64,000 nt of DNA from Phaseolus vulgaris (lineage: Eukaryota > Streptophyta > Magnoliopsida > Fabales > Fabaceae): contig NC_023756.2 of assembly GCF_000499845.2 (NCBI RefSeq), positions 33,541,406-33,605,405 of the forward strand. Reading direction: 5' to 3'. Made by a program: the position numbers and the translations under genes. Shown one piece after another: positions 1-11,069 of the stretch. How positions within the stretch are numbered: position 1 is the first letter of the stretch; each line of letters opens with the position of its first letter. A model generated the notes under the pieces. It ran no database searches. It saw only the letters and a program-made list of their open reading frames with translations, and was not told where the DNA came from.

Positions 1-1810
1 ATTGCATCGTCAGGGTGTATTTAGCATATACACATTTCTCTTGTAATCAATCAATTGAAGTTTAATAAAGTTTTTTTCTTCTGTGATTAATTACTGTGGT
101 TATTCTCTCTTTGCCCCTTTACCACCGCACACCGCTCCCTGTTCCTATCCTTTTTTTCACTGCACCGCCAATTACCATGTACAAGAAGCACATGAAGAAC
201 CTTAAAAAATCCAAGAAAATTCATAAACATTGTCAAAATTGAGTATACTAACAACCGACAAATTAAAAATCCAATATAATAATATTTGTTTCGATTATTT
301 GAGAGACTCAACCTTTACATGAATTTCACTCTATTTATGATTGCTCCCTGTTCGAATATCACATTAGTTACATAATTTTCTTCTTGATATATCTAATAGA
401 TGTCTTGAATCAGTTAAAAAATAATTCAAAATTTTGTTTTAAAATTGAGAACGATAGCTATTTTAAAATGACTAAAATTTTGTCTGATGTAAATTTTAAA
501 ATAAACACAAATTTAAAAGATAAATGTGAAAAATATTTTTTAAAAGATAAAACATTAAACTAAAATTTAAAGAATAAACATATAATATAACTATTATATA
601 TAATAGCTTCAACTATATAAGTTTCTAAAAAAAAAATGTAAATACAATGGTAGAAAATTAGATTGTTGGTTATAATTATTCTGCATTATGCATACATAAT
701 TGATCCTTACGTCAGACAAGGGTGCTGTGGATTTTTCGAAAAATTCAAAAGTATTCATTATCACTTGAGGGATTTTCTTCACTGCACGTTTCACAATGCT
801 CCTTTAAATATTATTTTTTATATTAAAGGATTTTTCTTCGATTTTATCAATATATAAATTGTCATCAGAACTTTTATTTTATCTAAATTTAAATATCTCC
901 CACGTTTCCCTTTTCTTCTAATAAATAAACCAAATTATCTGTGAAATTATTTTTAATTAAAATTAAAATTTCACCTCACTAAACTATACCTGAAATATCG
1001 ATATTAAAAATTAAGGAGTAATTATTTTTTTAATTTTAATTAAAATAGTATTGTAAATACGTGTTAGATAAACCTAAGATATATTAGTCAAAACATATAA
1101 ACTATCTGAAGTTAAAAGTTAGGAGTTAAAAATTGAAAATTTATAAATTAATCAATAAAGTAAAAAAAAATATTTGATAGGATTAATCAATGAATTTATT
1201 CATAAATATAAAATAACATAAATAAGAAAAATTGATTTCAAATAAATTAGTAAATGAATAGAAAATAAAAAAAGGTTACTAATTTATAACTTATAAACTA
1301 AGTAAAGTAGTTTATAAAAATAAGTTAAGTGTTATTAAAATAAATTATTGGGTCACCATATTTGTTTTGGTAAAACAATTCACTATAATTGCATTAAGTT
1401 ATAAGTTGATGTAATAAATAACCAAAAATCAATTATCTCTCTTTTAAATCTTGTGTTACTCAAGTAAGTAATGCAAATTCACTTAAGTGAAACAATGTAT
1501 CGTTCACAAGGTGAGTTCATAGCTTGAGCGAGGGAGAATCACTAATCTTTTCTCCTTATTTTGTGAAAACATGTTTCTCAAATAAAAGTGTTTCGTTCCA
1601 GAAACATGTTTATGGTTACAAAAATACTTGTTATTTTTAAAATATAAGTTATGTTTTTATTATATTATTATTATTATTATCAATATTATAATTATTATTA
1701 GAGATTATTACATTTACGTGATGATTAGATTGAATGATAAATGCAGTTAGTAGAGATATGTGATGAGATGAATTGAATTGAAAAATGTTTATGATAAGTC
1801 AGTATTAGTC

Positions 1811-1842
<32 letters not shown>

Positions 1843-2053
1843 TTTTTTTTTTATTTTTATTTTTTAAAAAAATATCAAATTATAACAACTAATATGCCAC
1901 GAGGATTCAATTGAGAATTTTTGTAATTATAAATCTAAGTATAATTTATAGTTGTTATGAATTCATTTGTATCCAGATGTGTTGTGATATAAATGATATA
2001 GAATATTGTGAGATGATATAGTTGTTAATAAAATATGTTTACATTACTTCACC

Positions 2054-2094
<41 letters not shown>

Positions 2095-2099
2095 TTATA
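1..2099. other. AT-rich stretch without a gene
   Basis: No coding region with a recognisable domain is visible; short open frames here are AT-rich and lack any family resemblance. It contains two (TA)n microsatellites, at 1811-1832 and 2059-2090. Confidence 0.7.
2059..2090. repeat. (TA)n microsatellite
   Basis: Uninterrupted alternating TA for about 32 bases, directly upstream of the 61-bp tandem duplication. Confidence 0.95.
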
Positions 2100-2221
2100 A
2101 ATGAAAACAATCATTTCATTAAAAGTATTATTTTAGTTATCTATTTATTTTGAAGTACTTAATGAAAACAATCATTTCATTAAAAGTATTATTTTAGTTA
2201 TCTATTTATTTTGAAGTACTT
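2100..2221. repeat. Perfect 61-bp tandem duplication
   Basis: Two identical 61-bp copies (2100-2160 and 2161-2221), with the first bases of a third copy (AATG) following. The array abuts the 5' end of the truncated LINE, so it may have arisen during that insertion or by replication slippage beside the neighbouring (TA)n tract. Confidence 0.95.
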
Positions 2222-3221
2222 AATGTATATTATTAAGTATATTAAAAATTATATTTGTAAGACTTGTATGGTTAGTTATATTCAGAATAATGGTTTGCAT
2301 ATATGTTCTATGTGTACGCTTTGTGAAAAGCATGAAGAATCTATTCAACATCTATTTTTTGAATGTTCTAATGCATTACATATTTGGAGTTGGGTTCGAC
2401 AGATTTTTCTTACTTCTCATTTCTCTAATAAGGATGATCTTCTTTCTTTTATTAAGAGCGATGGTAGTCCTTTGGTTAAATTGATTAAGCTTGCTGTGAC
2501 AACCTTTTCTATATGGATGATATGGCGTATGAGGAATTGTGCTAGATTTCAGGATAAGATTGAGGTTTCTAAGGCTATTTCGGTAATCAAAGATTTAACT
2601 TGTCTAGTGGGAAATTCTTCTAAAGCTTCAATGAAGAATGATATGTTGGATTTCAACGTGATTAAGTTTTTTGGTATTAAGACTCGTAGTGGGAAAGTTC
2701 TTCGTCCTCTTCCTGTTAGATGAGAATTTCCTTCACCAGGCTGGGTTAAAATTAACACGGATGGGGCTGCTAGGGGGTATCCTGATCTTGCTACTTGTGG
2801 AGATATTTTCCGTGGGAGTATGTGAGAATTTATTGGTGCTTTTTCAGGGTTTCTTGAAGTTCAGACTACTTTGGTTGCTAAGTTTTATGGAGTTATACAT
2901 GCTATGGAGGAAGCTCAAAAGATGGGACTTACTAATGTTTGGCTTGAATGTGATTCTGTCTTGGTTTGTGTTGCGTTTACTGCTAGAACTAATGTTCCGT
3001 GGATGCTTCGTAATCGATGTAATATTTGTCTTAATTACTGTGGAACAATCAGGTTTAGGGTTACTCATATTTTGCGTGAGGGGAATGCATGTGCGGATAA
3101 GTTGGCTAATTTAGGGTTCATTCATAGAGAATCATTTCATTGGTATAATAGACTTCCATCTAGTCTGTTCTTAGAATTCTTTTTGAATAGGTATAGTCTA
3201 CCTATGTATCGTTTTTGTTAA
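2211..3221 (+). pseudogene. LINE ORF2 C-terminus: zinc finger plus RNase H
   Basis: One reading frame runs through the whole interval with two in-frame TGA codons (2721-2723 and 2823-2825). The first part has the reverse-transcriptase zinc-binding pattern C-x2-C...H-x4-C (CTLCEKHEESIQHLFFEC). After the first stop comes an RNase H fold: the NTDGAA strand carries the first catalytic Asp, and the LECDS motif carries a later Asp. The expected Glu of the AEL-type motif reads Lys (LVAKFYGV), so the nuclease would be inactive even without the stops. In the family this domain degrades RNA in the RNA:DNA hybrid during target-primed reverse transcription. The upstream ORF2 (endonuclease, polymerase) is missing. 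Clearly dead. Confidence 0.85.
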
Positions 3222-3374
3222 CATGTGGGTTTTGGTCTAGTCCCCCCATATTTTTGTATTTTTTTTATTTTCTTTTTAATAATACTTTTTTCATGTGATG
3301 ACAGATGATTGTTGTTACTTGAGGTGTCAACGTAGCTGAGATGTCAAGTTGCATAATGATGCCTAACATGAAAA

Positions 3375-3421
<47 letters not shown>
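2222..3421 (+). mobile_element. 5'-truncated LINE with RNase H and (TA)n tail
   Basis: The 3' part of a plant L1-clade retrotransposon: zinc-binding region, RNase H, a 3' UTR of about 160 bp and a terminal (TA)n tract (3379-3420). The 5' limit is placed where the 61-bp duplication ends and is approximate. The last 175 bases before the tail are shared, at roughly 88% by eye, with 48694-48869, which shows that both come from one family and fixes its 3' end. Confidence 0.8.
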
Positions 3422-3427
<6 letters not shown>

Positions 3428-5915
3428 ACTATATATTTTCTAAGATGTTACATAACATAATGTGTATAATAATGCCTTTATAAAAAAATAAGATTATAAA
3501 ATGTATTTTATATCTCTATCCTATAATAGATTATGAATCAAAATTATTCATTTCAATTTTTTTAAAAAGCAAAATAAAAAACATTTTACAGAAATTAATA
3601 TAAAAAATTAACTAAAAGTAAAAAATTGTTAATTTTTAAGATACTAAAAGTTTAAAAAAGTTATAAGAATAAAAATCAAAACACGATTTTCATAAGAAGT
3701 AAAATATATTTAATGTTTTAGTCTATTTGGATAATTTGGTAAACACACTTGAAAGGCAAAACTTCAACGAAATTTATAATCTTCCTAAGTCAATGCCTAT
3801 TGTTGTTTTAAATTGAGAAAGACTTAAACTTCACTCTCTCTCACCATATCTCACACGCTTTCATAGCAAATGTTTAAAATAATACATGGAAATCATGATA
3901 TTTTTTTGTTAAAGTATATATTTCAATTTATAAAATTTATTTTTTAACGTCAACCTCAACTCGTATACTTGCTGCAATTTATAGCTATTTTTTAAGCCAT
4001 AAAGGGGTTTTAAATGGGGGAATGATTATTATAATATGATAATAATAAAAATTTAGTTTGACCAACTTCCTCTGATATAATTATAGCAAATTATTACTTC
4101 CCAACATTGTATAAATAACAATAATAGAATATTTGATAAATTAAATTATAGTTCACAAGCTTTACGTAGCTAGTAGGATGGTCCATGCACTACATAATGA
4201 ATGGTTAAAAAGTTCTTTATATGATTTATAAAATAAATTATATAGTTTAGCCAAGCTGAAATTCCCAAAATATATTATTTATAAAAGTGCTTTCGGTCAT
4301 TGTAGCTTTTATAATGCACATGGGAAGAGGCCAAACACAAAGTGTCTTCTTTGTTTTTCTTGCACGTTCTATCTATATTTTAAACCTTGTGTTTCTACTA
4401 TGAATTTTATATTCCTATGCTCATTCTTTTTTATTAAAAACAAAACCTGATTATGACCTTCGTACTAAATATTATACATAAATTTATTATTATTATTATT
4501 TTATTATAAATTAAAGTATATAATTTAGAGAGTGAAATCTCACTCTATTTACTATTTTAGTTAGATGTTCTTAACATTTTTTTTTCTTTAAAGATTGTAT
4601 TTCACATGTTACACTCACAACTACTTAAAATGCTTTTCTTTCTATTATATCAAAGTTTCTTTATTTTATTTTCATTTGTATTGATCTCTTCTTAATCATA
4701 TTTTTTAATCTACTTTATTTTCTCTATCCCAGTGTTGAATTCAATAGTCTTTTACTAATCAAGTTAAAATAGTTCTATATAAGAACTTTAATTGCTCATT
4801 CTGAATATACAATATAATATAATCATTATTAATTTTAATTTTAATTTTAATACAATTTATACATTAAAAATGTTTTATTTACTGCGATTTCTATTGATAT
4901 AAAAATAAAAAATATATATTACAATGCATAAAATAAAATACTATGAGTATGATTAACCTACAAATAAAAGATGAAACGCGATCCCATTTCAAAACCAGAT
5001 AAATAATTCATTTTTAAATAGTTGATACTCTCAAACTTAAACCAAATTGAATCTATTCTTAACATATCAACAGTGTTAAAATTGATAATGATATCTAACA
5101 TTAGTTTTATATATAAAAAATTAATCTATTCTCAACATGTCAGCAATGTTAAAATTGATAATGATGTTTAATAAGAGTTTAAAAAAAAAATTTAATCTAT
5201 ATGTAATTTGTATAGAATAAATTAATAAATAATAAAAATTTAATTTGGTAACATTATTACTATAACTATTTTATATTATAGTTACTCAAAATATCTTTAA
5301 AACTAATTATTAAAAAAAAAACCTTCCATTTTCATAAAATTAATGTTAAAAACTACATAAATTTATATAATTACATTACTTGACGCAAAAATAGTATTAT
5401 TTTTTATTAACTTATTTATGTACAGTTATATTACTTCTTCCAACCATTGATCTTCTAAAGAGATGCAATTCCTTAATGTGCTTAAGAAATCCTATTAAAA
5501 AAATTATTAAATAACAATTAATTTTTTTAAAAAATTAATCATATTAATTAAATTAGATATTATTTTAAAAATCAGAAGATTATTAATATCTAAATTAATT
5601 TTTATTATTAATAAAAAATTTATAAAATAATTTCTAAATTAATATTTAAATTAGTTACCAAAATTTTAACTTTTAGTATTTTATATATTAGTATTTTATA
5701 CCGTAATAATTTTTATTTAATAATTTTTTTTATAGTGAATTATCCACTAATAATAATGTTAGTGTACTTTAATACGTGACATATAAATAATATTTTTATT
5801 AAATTTTCTTATTATGGCATGCAATAATAAATAATAAACAAGAAAAATAAAAGAAGTAATGATAGAAATTGTTAATAAATTTTGTTATTAACTTAAGACA
5901 CATGAAAGATGAAAG
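3422..5915. other. AT-rich stretch, no gene seen
   Basis: No supported coding region. It contains degenerate tandem copies of a roughly 70-bp unit around 5050-5200 (each starting near AATCTATT) and, at about 5530-5690, a diverged half-copy of the inverted-repeat element described at 17680-18237. Confidence 0.6.
5530..5690. repeat. Diverged arm of the inverted-repeat element
   Basis: Shares the ordered words TTAAATTAGATA, TATCTAAATTA and a TAGTTACC-like end with the left arm at 17690-17795. No second arm is seen nearby. Probably an old solo arm of the same DNA element family. Confidence 0.4.
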
Positions 5916-6367
5916 TTAAGACAATAATAGGAGTGTCCGTGGATAACAGCGAAGTGAGGTGCGGCAGTGCGTGCCACCACAAAAGCAGCCAAAAGACACA
6001 GAACACATCAAAAGGCGGCTACACAAGCAGAGGGGACCAATTTCTTTGCCACCATTAGGGTCAAATTGATGAGACCAAACCAAAGGACGTTTCGTGTCCT
6101 GCTGCAAATTCATTGGATAGTGTAATAACAAACCACATAAGATGCATTTTTATTTTATGTCGCTTTTTATACACTGATTTTTTTTTTACTTTTTTTTTAT
6201 GTTTAGTGTGTTTTGAAGTCCCAGTAAAAGAACAACCAACAGAAGATCACAACTCAGACAAAATAAATGCATTACACAAAGGATAGAATGACAAAATGAA
6301 AGAATGGCTAGGGTTAATATGAATAAGCATTATTTTCATATTATTATATAAAATTTGAGTTGTTAAA
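5916..6367. other. Unassigned interval
   Basis: 5930-6130 is more GC-rich than its surroundings, but I recognise no domain, splice pattern or TE terminus in it. Confidence 0.4.
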
Positions 6368-6402
6368 TTTTTTTTTTCAGCAATGAATAAATAAAATTAA
6401 AG

Positions 6403-6423
6403 GGGATACTTCAGGAGTATCCC
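6403..6423 (-). other. LINE 3' stem-loop, copy C
   Basis: In LINE sense: 7-bp stem GGGATAC / GTATCCC around the 7-nt loop TCCTGAA, followed by an A/T-rich stretch and the poly(A) tail. The same 7+7+7 geometry occurs in copies A and B with a different stem sequence. Confidence 0.85.
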
Positions 6424-6639
6424 AACCCATATACAGTAACCAGAAGTGGACTTCCTATATCATCCACAAAAGAAACTCTCCTTTATGGTTGGAGCAGAAC
6501 AACCTTAAAGTGAGAAAACCATACCCAAAAATATAACCAACAGGTTACCTCAAAGCAACATTCAACTTTACCGAACCACCCAGAACCGAGGCCACCTACA
6601 TTCACCTCGCCACGCGACGAGTTACTCATGCACGTTGCA

Positions 6640-7155
6640 TAACTTCGGCGACCACCGACTACACACATATGGAGAACGCCGCTTCCTTGACCGACGATCA
6701 TGTTGACCTATGGAGAATGCCGCTTCATCAACCGACGATCATGTTGACCTTTGCATACCTTTGGCGACCACCGACTACGCACGCATGGAGATCGCCGTTT
6801 CATCGACCGGCGATCATGTTGACCTTTGCATAACTTCGACGACCACCGACTACGCACGCATGGAGATCGCCGTTTCATCGACCGACGATCATGTTGACCT
6901 TGTATAACTTCGGCGACCACCGACTACACGCATATGGAGAATGCCGCTTCATCGATCGGCGATCATGTTGACCACGCCGCTTCATCGACCGGCGATCATG
7001 TTGACCTTTGCATACCTTCGACGACCACCGACTACGCACGCATGGAGATCGTCGTTTCATCGACCGGCGATCATGTTGACCTTGCATAACTTTGGCGACC
7101 ACCGACTACACACATATGGAGAACGCCGCTTCATCGACCGGCGATCATGACATCC
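6640..7155. repeat. 75-bp minisatellite in the LINE 3' UTR
   Basis: The anchor GATCATGTTGACC begins at 6696, 6737, 6812, 6887, 6961, 6994 and 7069, with a truncated form at 7143. Spacings are therefore 41, 75, 75, 74, 33, 75 and 74; the two short units (41 + 33) sum to one full unit. The array starts just downstream (in LINE sense) of the ORF2 stop at 7164. The unit resembles part of the gypsy-1 LTR around 50870-50945 (shared words such as ACCGACTA and CCATGTTAAC-like). Confidence 0.9.
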
Positions 7156-7163
7156 TTCCCCAT

Positions 7164-8872
7164 TTATTTGTAACTTCTAATGCAGATAAGGGGATTCAAC
7201 ATCCAATCTGTAAAAGAATAGTTAAAAGAGGAGCCCCTGTGCTTTAGCCACTGCCAGGATTTAAGCTGGACTTTCTGAACAATCTCCTCCACATCTACTT
7301 TCCCTTGACTAAAGACAACGGAATTCCTTTACTCTCAAATACTTGCCACTGTAGTTGCCCACACTCCTTTCCAAAAGAGGTTTTGTGTACTACTAAGTTG
7401 GGGTAGGTAAAAGCTTTCAAAATGAGATAAGATGGTATTCTGCTGGACCGACACAATACCGATCCATCTAAGACATAACACCCACACCCTCTGAGCAGCA
7501 TCACATTCAATGAATGTATGTTGACATGTTTCCTCCTTTAACTCACACATAGCGCAGAGAATTATATTCAAGATCACCCCTCTTCTGCTCAAATTTTCTC
7601 TTGTAGGTATTCTACCTATAAGGACTCTCCATGTTGTGGTTAACACACTAGGGAAGGTTTTGATTTTCCAGAGATAACTGAATACAACATTTTGGGAGCT
7701 TCTAACCGGGTGAGCTATACATTCATACGCAGCGTTAACAGAAAAAAGCCCCGAATCATCGAACCCCCACACCCGAATATCTTCCTGATCCCTTGATAGC
7801 CTAACTCTTGATAAGTGCATAGCCAGATCTGATTCCAACATGCTTTCCCACTCAAATCTAGCTCTTCTCCATCTATGTTTCCATTCCCATATTGAGTCTG
7901 CCCAAGAGCCAACCTCTTTCACTTTTTGGCCCTGGTTCAAAGAGATTGAATAGAGCCTAGGAAATAAGGTTTTGAGACTACTATTACCGGTCCATGCATC
8001 CTCCCAAAATCTTACTTTGTCTCCACTTCCTACTTTCCATACAATTTGTTGATTAAACCAACCTTCTCCTTCATCCTCCGTGCACACTTTATGTAGGTCT
8101 CTCCACCACCAGGATTGGACTTTTATTGGTGTTTGCCGGCATTCTAGATCCACCCCATACTTGGAAACCAACAACTCCTTCCACCCCCCTTTCTCTTCAG
8201 ATATCAAGCGCCACCTCCATTTAGCCAGAAGAGCATAGTTGAACTTCCTTATATCTCTGATTCCCAACCCACCTTCCTCCTTTGGTTTACACAGTACTTC
8301 CCAGCTTACCCAAGCAATCGGTTTTTTCTCCTTCCCCCAACCCCATAGGAACCTCCGTTGTAGGCTGATTATGCTTTTGCACACACAATCCGGTGCTTTA
8401 TAAAGCGAAAGATAAAAAAGAGGGACAACAATTATAACTGATTTGATGAGACAAATTCTCCCTGCCAAAGATAGAAATCTCCCTCTCCATGCATTGAGTC
8501 TGGCTCTCAGCTTACTTAGAACTGGCTCCCAGAAAGTAGTCTTTCTTGGATTCCCCCCCACCTCCAAGCCCAGATATTTAAACGGGACTCCCATCTGATC
8601 ACAATTCAATGTCTTTGCATAGCTTACCATGGCATTTCGGTTAACATTTACACCTGCAATTCTAGATTTATGGAAGTTAATCTTCAGACCTGAGGCTAGC
8701 TCAAACCCCCTAAGGATTGCCTTAATAGTGACCACATTCCTATGAGACTCCTCACATAAGAATAAGGTGTCATCTGCAAACTGTAGAGAACAAAGTTCAA
8801 CCTTCTCTCTTCCAATCTTGACACCTGATAGTAGGTTAGCCTTCTTTGCTTGCCTTACTAACCCGACTAAAC
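7164..8872 (-). pseudogene. L1 ORF2 fragment: RT palm to zinc finger
   Basis: Reads continuously from about 8872, just upstream of the catalytic FADD motif, through the conserved RT C-terminal region (for example LSLAGRICLIKSV and FLWGWG) to a zinc-binding motif C-x2-C...H-x4-C (CAMCELKEETCQHTFIEC, about 7501-7556), and ends with TAA at 7164-7166. Two nonsense codons interrupt the last 60 residues (TGA at 7335-7337, TAA at 7329-7331). The endonuclease, the fingers of the polymerase and ORF1 are absent through 5' truncation. In intact L1 elements this protein nicks the target and copies the RNA into DNA. There is no RNase H domain after the zinc finger, unlike the LINE at 2222. Non-functional. 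Confidence 0.9.
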
Positions 8873-8879
8873 CCTAAAT

Positions 8880-8999
8880 TTTTACGAAGTAGATTTTGAG
8901 TCTAACTCAATCCCATAAAACCAGCTTATGAAGTGAGGTTTTCACCCACTTATATGCAATGAATTGTCCTCATCTCTAGTCGATGTGGGATCTTCAACA
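8880..8999 (-). repeat. TRIM 3' LTR
   Basis: 120 bp, same length as its partner; ends in CAACA on the plus strand (TGTTG on the minus strand). Confidence 0.9.
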
Positions 9000-9135
9000 C
9001 ACCCGCTCAAGCCAAGAATGACAACTCATGCGTGAGATAATATATTATAGGTGGTCCGATAACGACCCGATAGTGGGTGGCCTAATAAGCCCAACAAATA
9101 CTCATTAGGATAAACTTTAAATGACTCTGATACCA

Positions 9136-9255
9136 TATTACAAAGTGAACTTCAAGCCTAACTCAACCCCATAAAACCGGCTCATGAGGTGAGGTTTGCA
9201 CCCACTTATATACAATGAATTGTCCTAATCTCTAGTCGATGTGAGATCTCCAACA
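9136..9255 (-). repeat. TRIM 5' LTR
   Basis: 120 bp, adjacent to the tRNA-Met primer-binding site at 9125-9135. Confidence 0.9.
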
Positions 9256-9479
9256 TAAATCATAAAAATGAATGTTTTATTTATTTTAAAAACAATTTTG
9301 TATTAATAAGTTTAAAATAATATTTAAATATAATAATTAAATCATATTCTAAAGAAAAAAAAATTTAAAGTTTAAATAAGTGAGATTATTATAATTTGAA
9401 ACAAAATGTGCAATATAACCTTAAATAAATTGAGTGTTATGATTATTTATTGAATGTCATTGTGATTTTTAAACATGAA

Positions 9480-9600
9480 TTTGAATATCAAGCCCCTCCA
9501 TATTAATATTGCAAGGAAACTACAGCAGCCATGACTCGAACCCAAGTCCTTACAGGAAGGAGAGGAAGAGTTAACAACTAGACCAGGCAAGTTCTTTGGT
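9480..9600 (-). mobile_element. Candidate tRNA-derived SINE
   Basis: On the minus strand an A-box-like TGGTCTAGTTG (9575-9585) is followed 31 nt later by a B-box GGGTTCGAGTC (9533-9543), the internal RNA polymerase III promoter arrangement. The sequence between them is pyrimidine-rich and does not fold as a tRNA anticodon arm, so a SINE head is more likely than a tRNA gene. The ends of the element were not fixed. Confidence 0.6.
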
Positions 9601-9704
9601 CATATTATCATTTTTATTATACTTATTATTATTAACATAATTTATACATATTAATATAATTATTATTAATAATAAAATAAATTATATTCATATTATTAAT
9701 ACTA

Positions 9705-9740
9705 GCGGGAACACAGGCACTCACGTGCTTGTGTACCCGC
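9705..9740 (-). other. Helitron 3' terminal hairpin
   Basis: Sixteen-base arms with two mismatches (9705-9720 and 9725-9740) around a 4-nt loop, ending directly in the CTAG terminus. In Helitrons this palindrome marks the transposition end point. Confidence 0.85.
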
Positions 9741-10607
9741 ATTTTTCATTTTTACTATTTATATATTCATATAATTTTAATAAATATTAAATTATATGAG
9801 AAGATATGTAAATTATCTAAATGCACCATTGATAATAGTTTTATTAAGATTTTATGTTAATTTTTTTATATTTTCATTTTATTGTTTTTGAATATTAAAT
9901 TTTGATTTAACTTGGGTGTAATCTTGAACTTTGTAAGGTTATCTAGATTAAAATTAAGGTTTAAAAAAAATGGACCAGCAAACAATGTCAAAACATAATG
10001 CAAATGGTTGTATGTTGGAAGTTTAGAATCTATCACCATATCAATTGAATCCACATCTTCCATGGCAAAGAAGTTGAAAAAAATAAAATAATAAACTAAA
10101 TACAAATTACCAAACTTCCAACTTATGTAATATCTAATAGATCAAAGCACCAGTAGACATAAAAACTTTGCCCGCAAAGTTGGGCTTAGGATTCATACAA
10201 AAATATAAAAAAAATGAAGAAAGCAATAGAAACAAAAATGTTCAAATCCTATAACAATGAGACACATCTCTGCTTCGAACGCTTTGGGAAGTGCGAGAAG
10301 GAGGAAGCAATGGTGGTTGTTGTACAGTGGTGATTGAAGAGGGACTAAGATGGGTGAGAGTAGGAGAAGAACAGGGAGCGTAAAGGAAGAGGGTTCAAAA
10401 TGTGTCAAAATTTATGAGTATTTTTTTTTCTTTGGATGCAACGGGTGAAAACTATAAGGAGTGGATGTAACTGGTGAAAACTACTCATTCGTAAGAAAGT
10501 GGATGTAAATGGTGACGGTGAAAACTACTGAAGAAAATGGTAACCGCCCAGTAATAATCAAATTGTTCACGTTTGGCCACTACTCACATCTCCTAATATT
10601 TATTTCT

Positions 10608-10810
10608 CTCTCATAAAACAGACACCCCCTCTCATTATGCAATTAATTTTCAAAATAAATTATCTCTTTCAATTCAAACGGTTGCTCCATTTATTTCAAA
10701 TATTTTATTAAATTTATTTTTCTCTCATACAACAGACACTCTCTCATTATGCAATTAATTTTCAAAATAAATTATCTCTTTCAATTCAAAACCGTTTTCC
10801 CACCTCTCTT
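10608..10810. repeat. Approx. 112-bp tandem duplication within the Helitron
   Basis: The word CTCTCATTATGCAATTAATT recurs at 10629 and 10741, with matching flanks. Confidence 0.85.
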
Positions 10811-10865
10811 TCAATTCAAAACCGCCCCACTATGTATACCAAATATTGTAGAAAAAATAAGAAAG

Positions 10866-11050
10866 GGCACAATGACCATAATACAATAATAAAATTAAAT
10901 ATTAATATAAGGATAAAATGGAAAAAAAATTAAGAGCAGTTAAGAGGGGAATAAGAAATGACACAATGACCATAATACAATAATAAAATTAAATATTAAT
11001 ATAAGGATAAAATAGAAAAAAAAATTAAGAGCAGTTAAGAGGGGAATCCC
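10866..11050. repeat. 94-bp tandem duplication within the Helitron
   Basis: The word CACAATGACCATAATAC recurs at 10868 and 10962; the two copies are nearly identical. The second copy is followed by the Helitron 5' end. Confidence 0.9.
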
Positions 11051-11069
11051 CTTTATATATAGGCATAGA

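Larger units (their letters stand above)
6368..8874 (-). mobile_element. 5'-truncated L1 LINE (copy C)
   Basis: The element reads on the minus strand from the polymerase active site (FADD motif near 8775) to a poly(A) tail seen as a T-run at 6368-6377. The 3' end carries the stem-loop shared with the other L1 copies. The 5' end lies near 8872-8874, directly against the TRIM element. Its 3' UTR is expanded by a 75-bp minisatellite. Confidence 0.85.
8880..9255 (-). mobile_element. TRIM (miniature LTR retrotransposon), complete
   Basis: Two 120-bp direct repeats (8880-8999 and 9136-9255) flank a 136-bp core with no ORF. On the minus strand each repeat begins TGTTG. The upstream repeat is followed at once by TGGTATCAGAG (9125-9135 in reverse), the primer-binding site for initiator tRNA-Met. 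The 5-bp target duplication TAAAT is perfect (8875-8879 and 9256-9260). These are the defining features of a terminal-repeat retrotransposon in miniature, which must borrow all enzymes from an autonomous partner. It sits exactly at the 5' edge of LINE copy C. Confidence 0.92.
9702..11069 (-). mobile_element. Non-autonomous Helitron, complete ends
   Basis: On the minus strand the 5' end is TCTATGCC (11069 leftward), followed by TATATAAAGGGG. The 3' end is CTAG (9702-9705), preceded by a long GC-rich hairpin (9705-9740). The element lies between an A (5') and a T (3') as expected for Helitron insertion, and it has no terminal inverted repeats. At 1368 bp it has no RepHel coding region, so mobilisation would need a helicase/Rep protein in trans. 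Two internal tandem duplications (about 112 bp at 10608-10810 and 94 bp at 10866-11050) lie in its 5' half. Confidence 0.85.

Noticed and set aside
9533..9585. Possible tRNA gene
   Set aside because: A and B boxes are present, but no acceptor stem or anticodon arm can be folded; a SINE is the better explanation.
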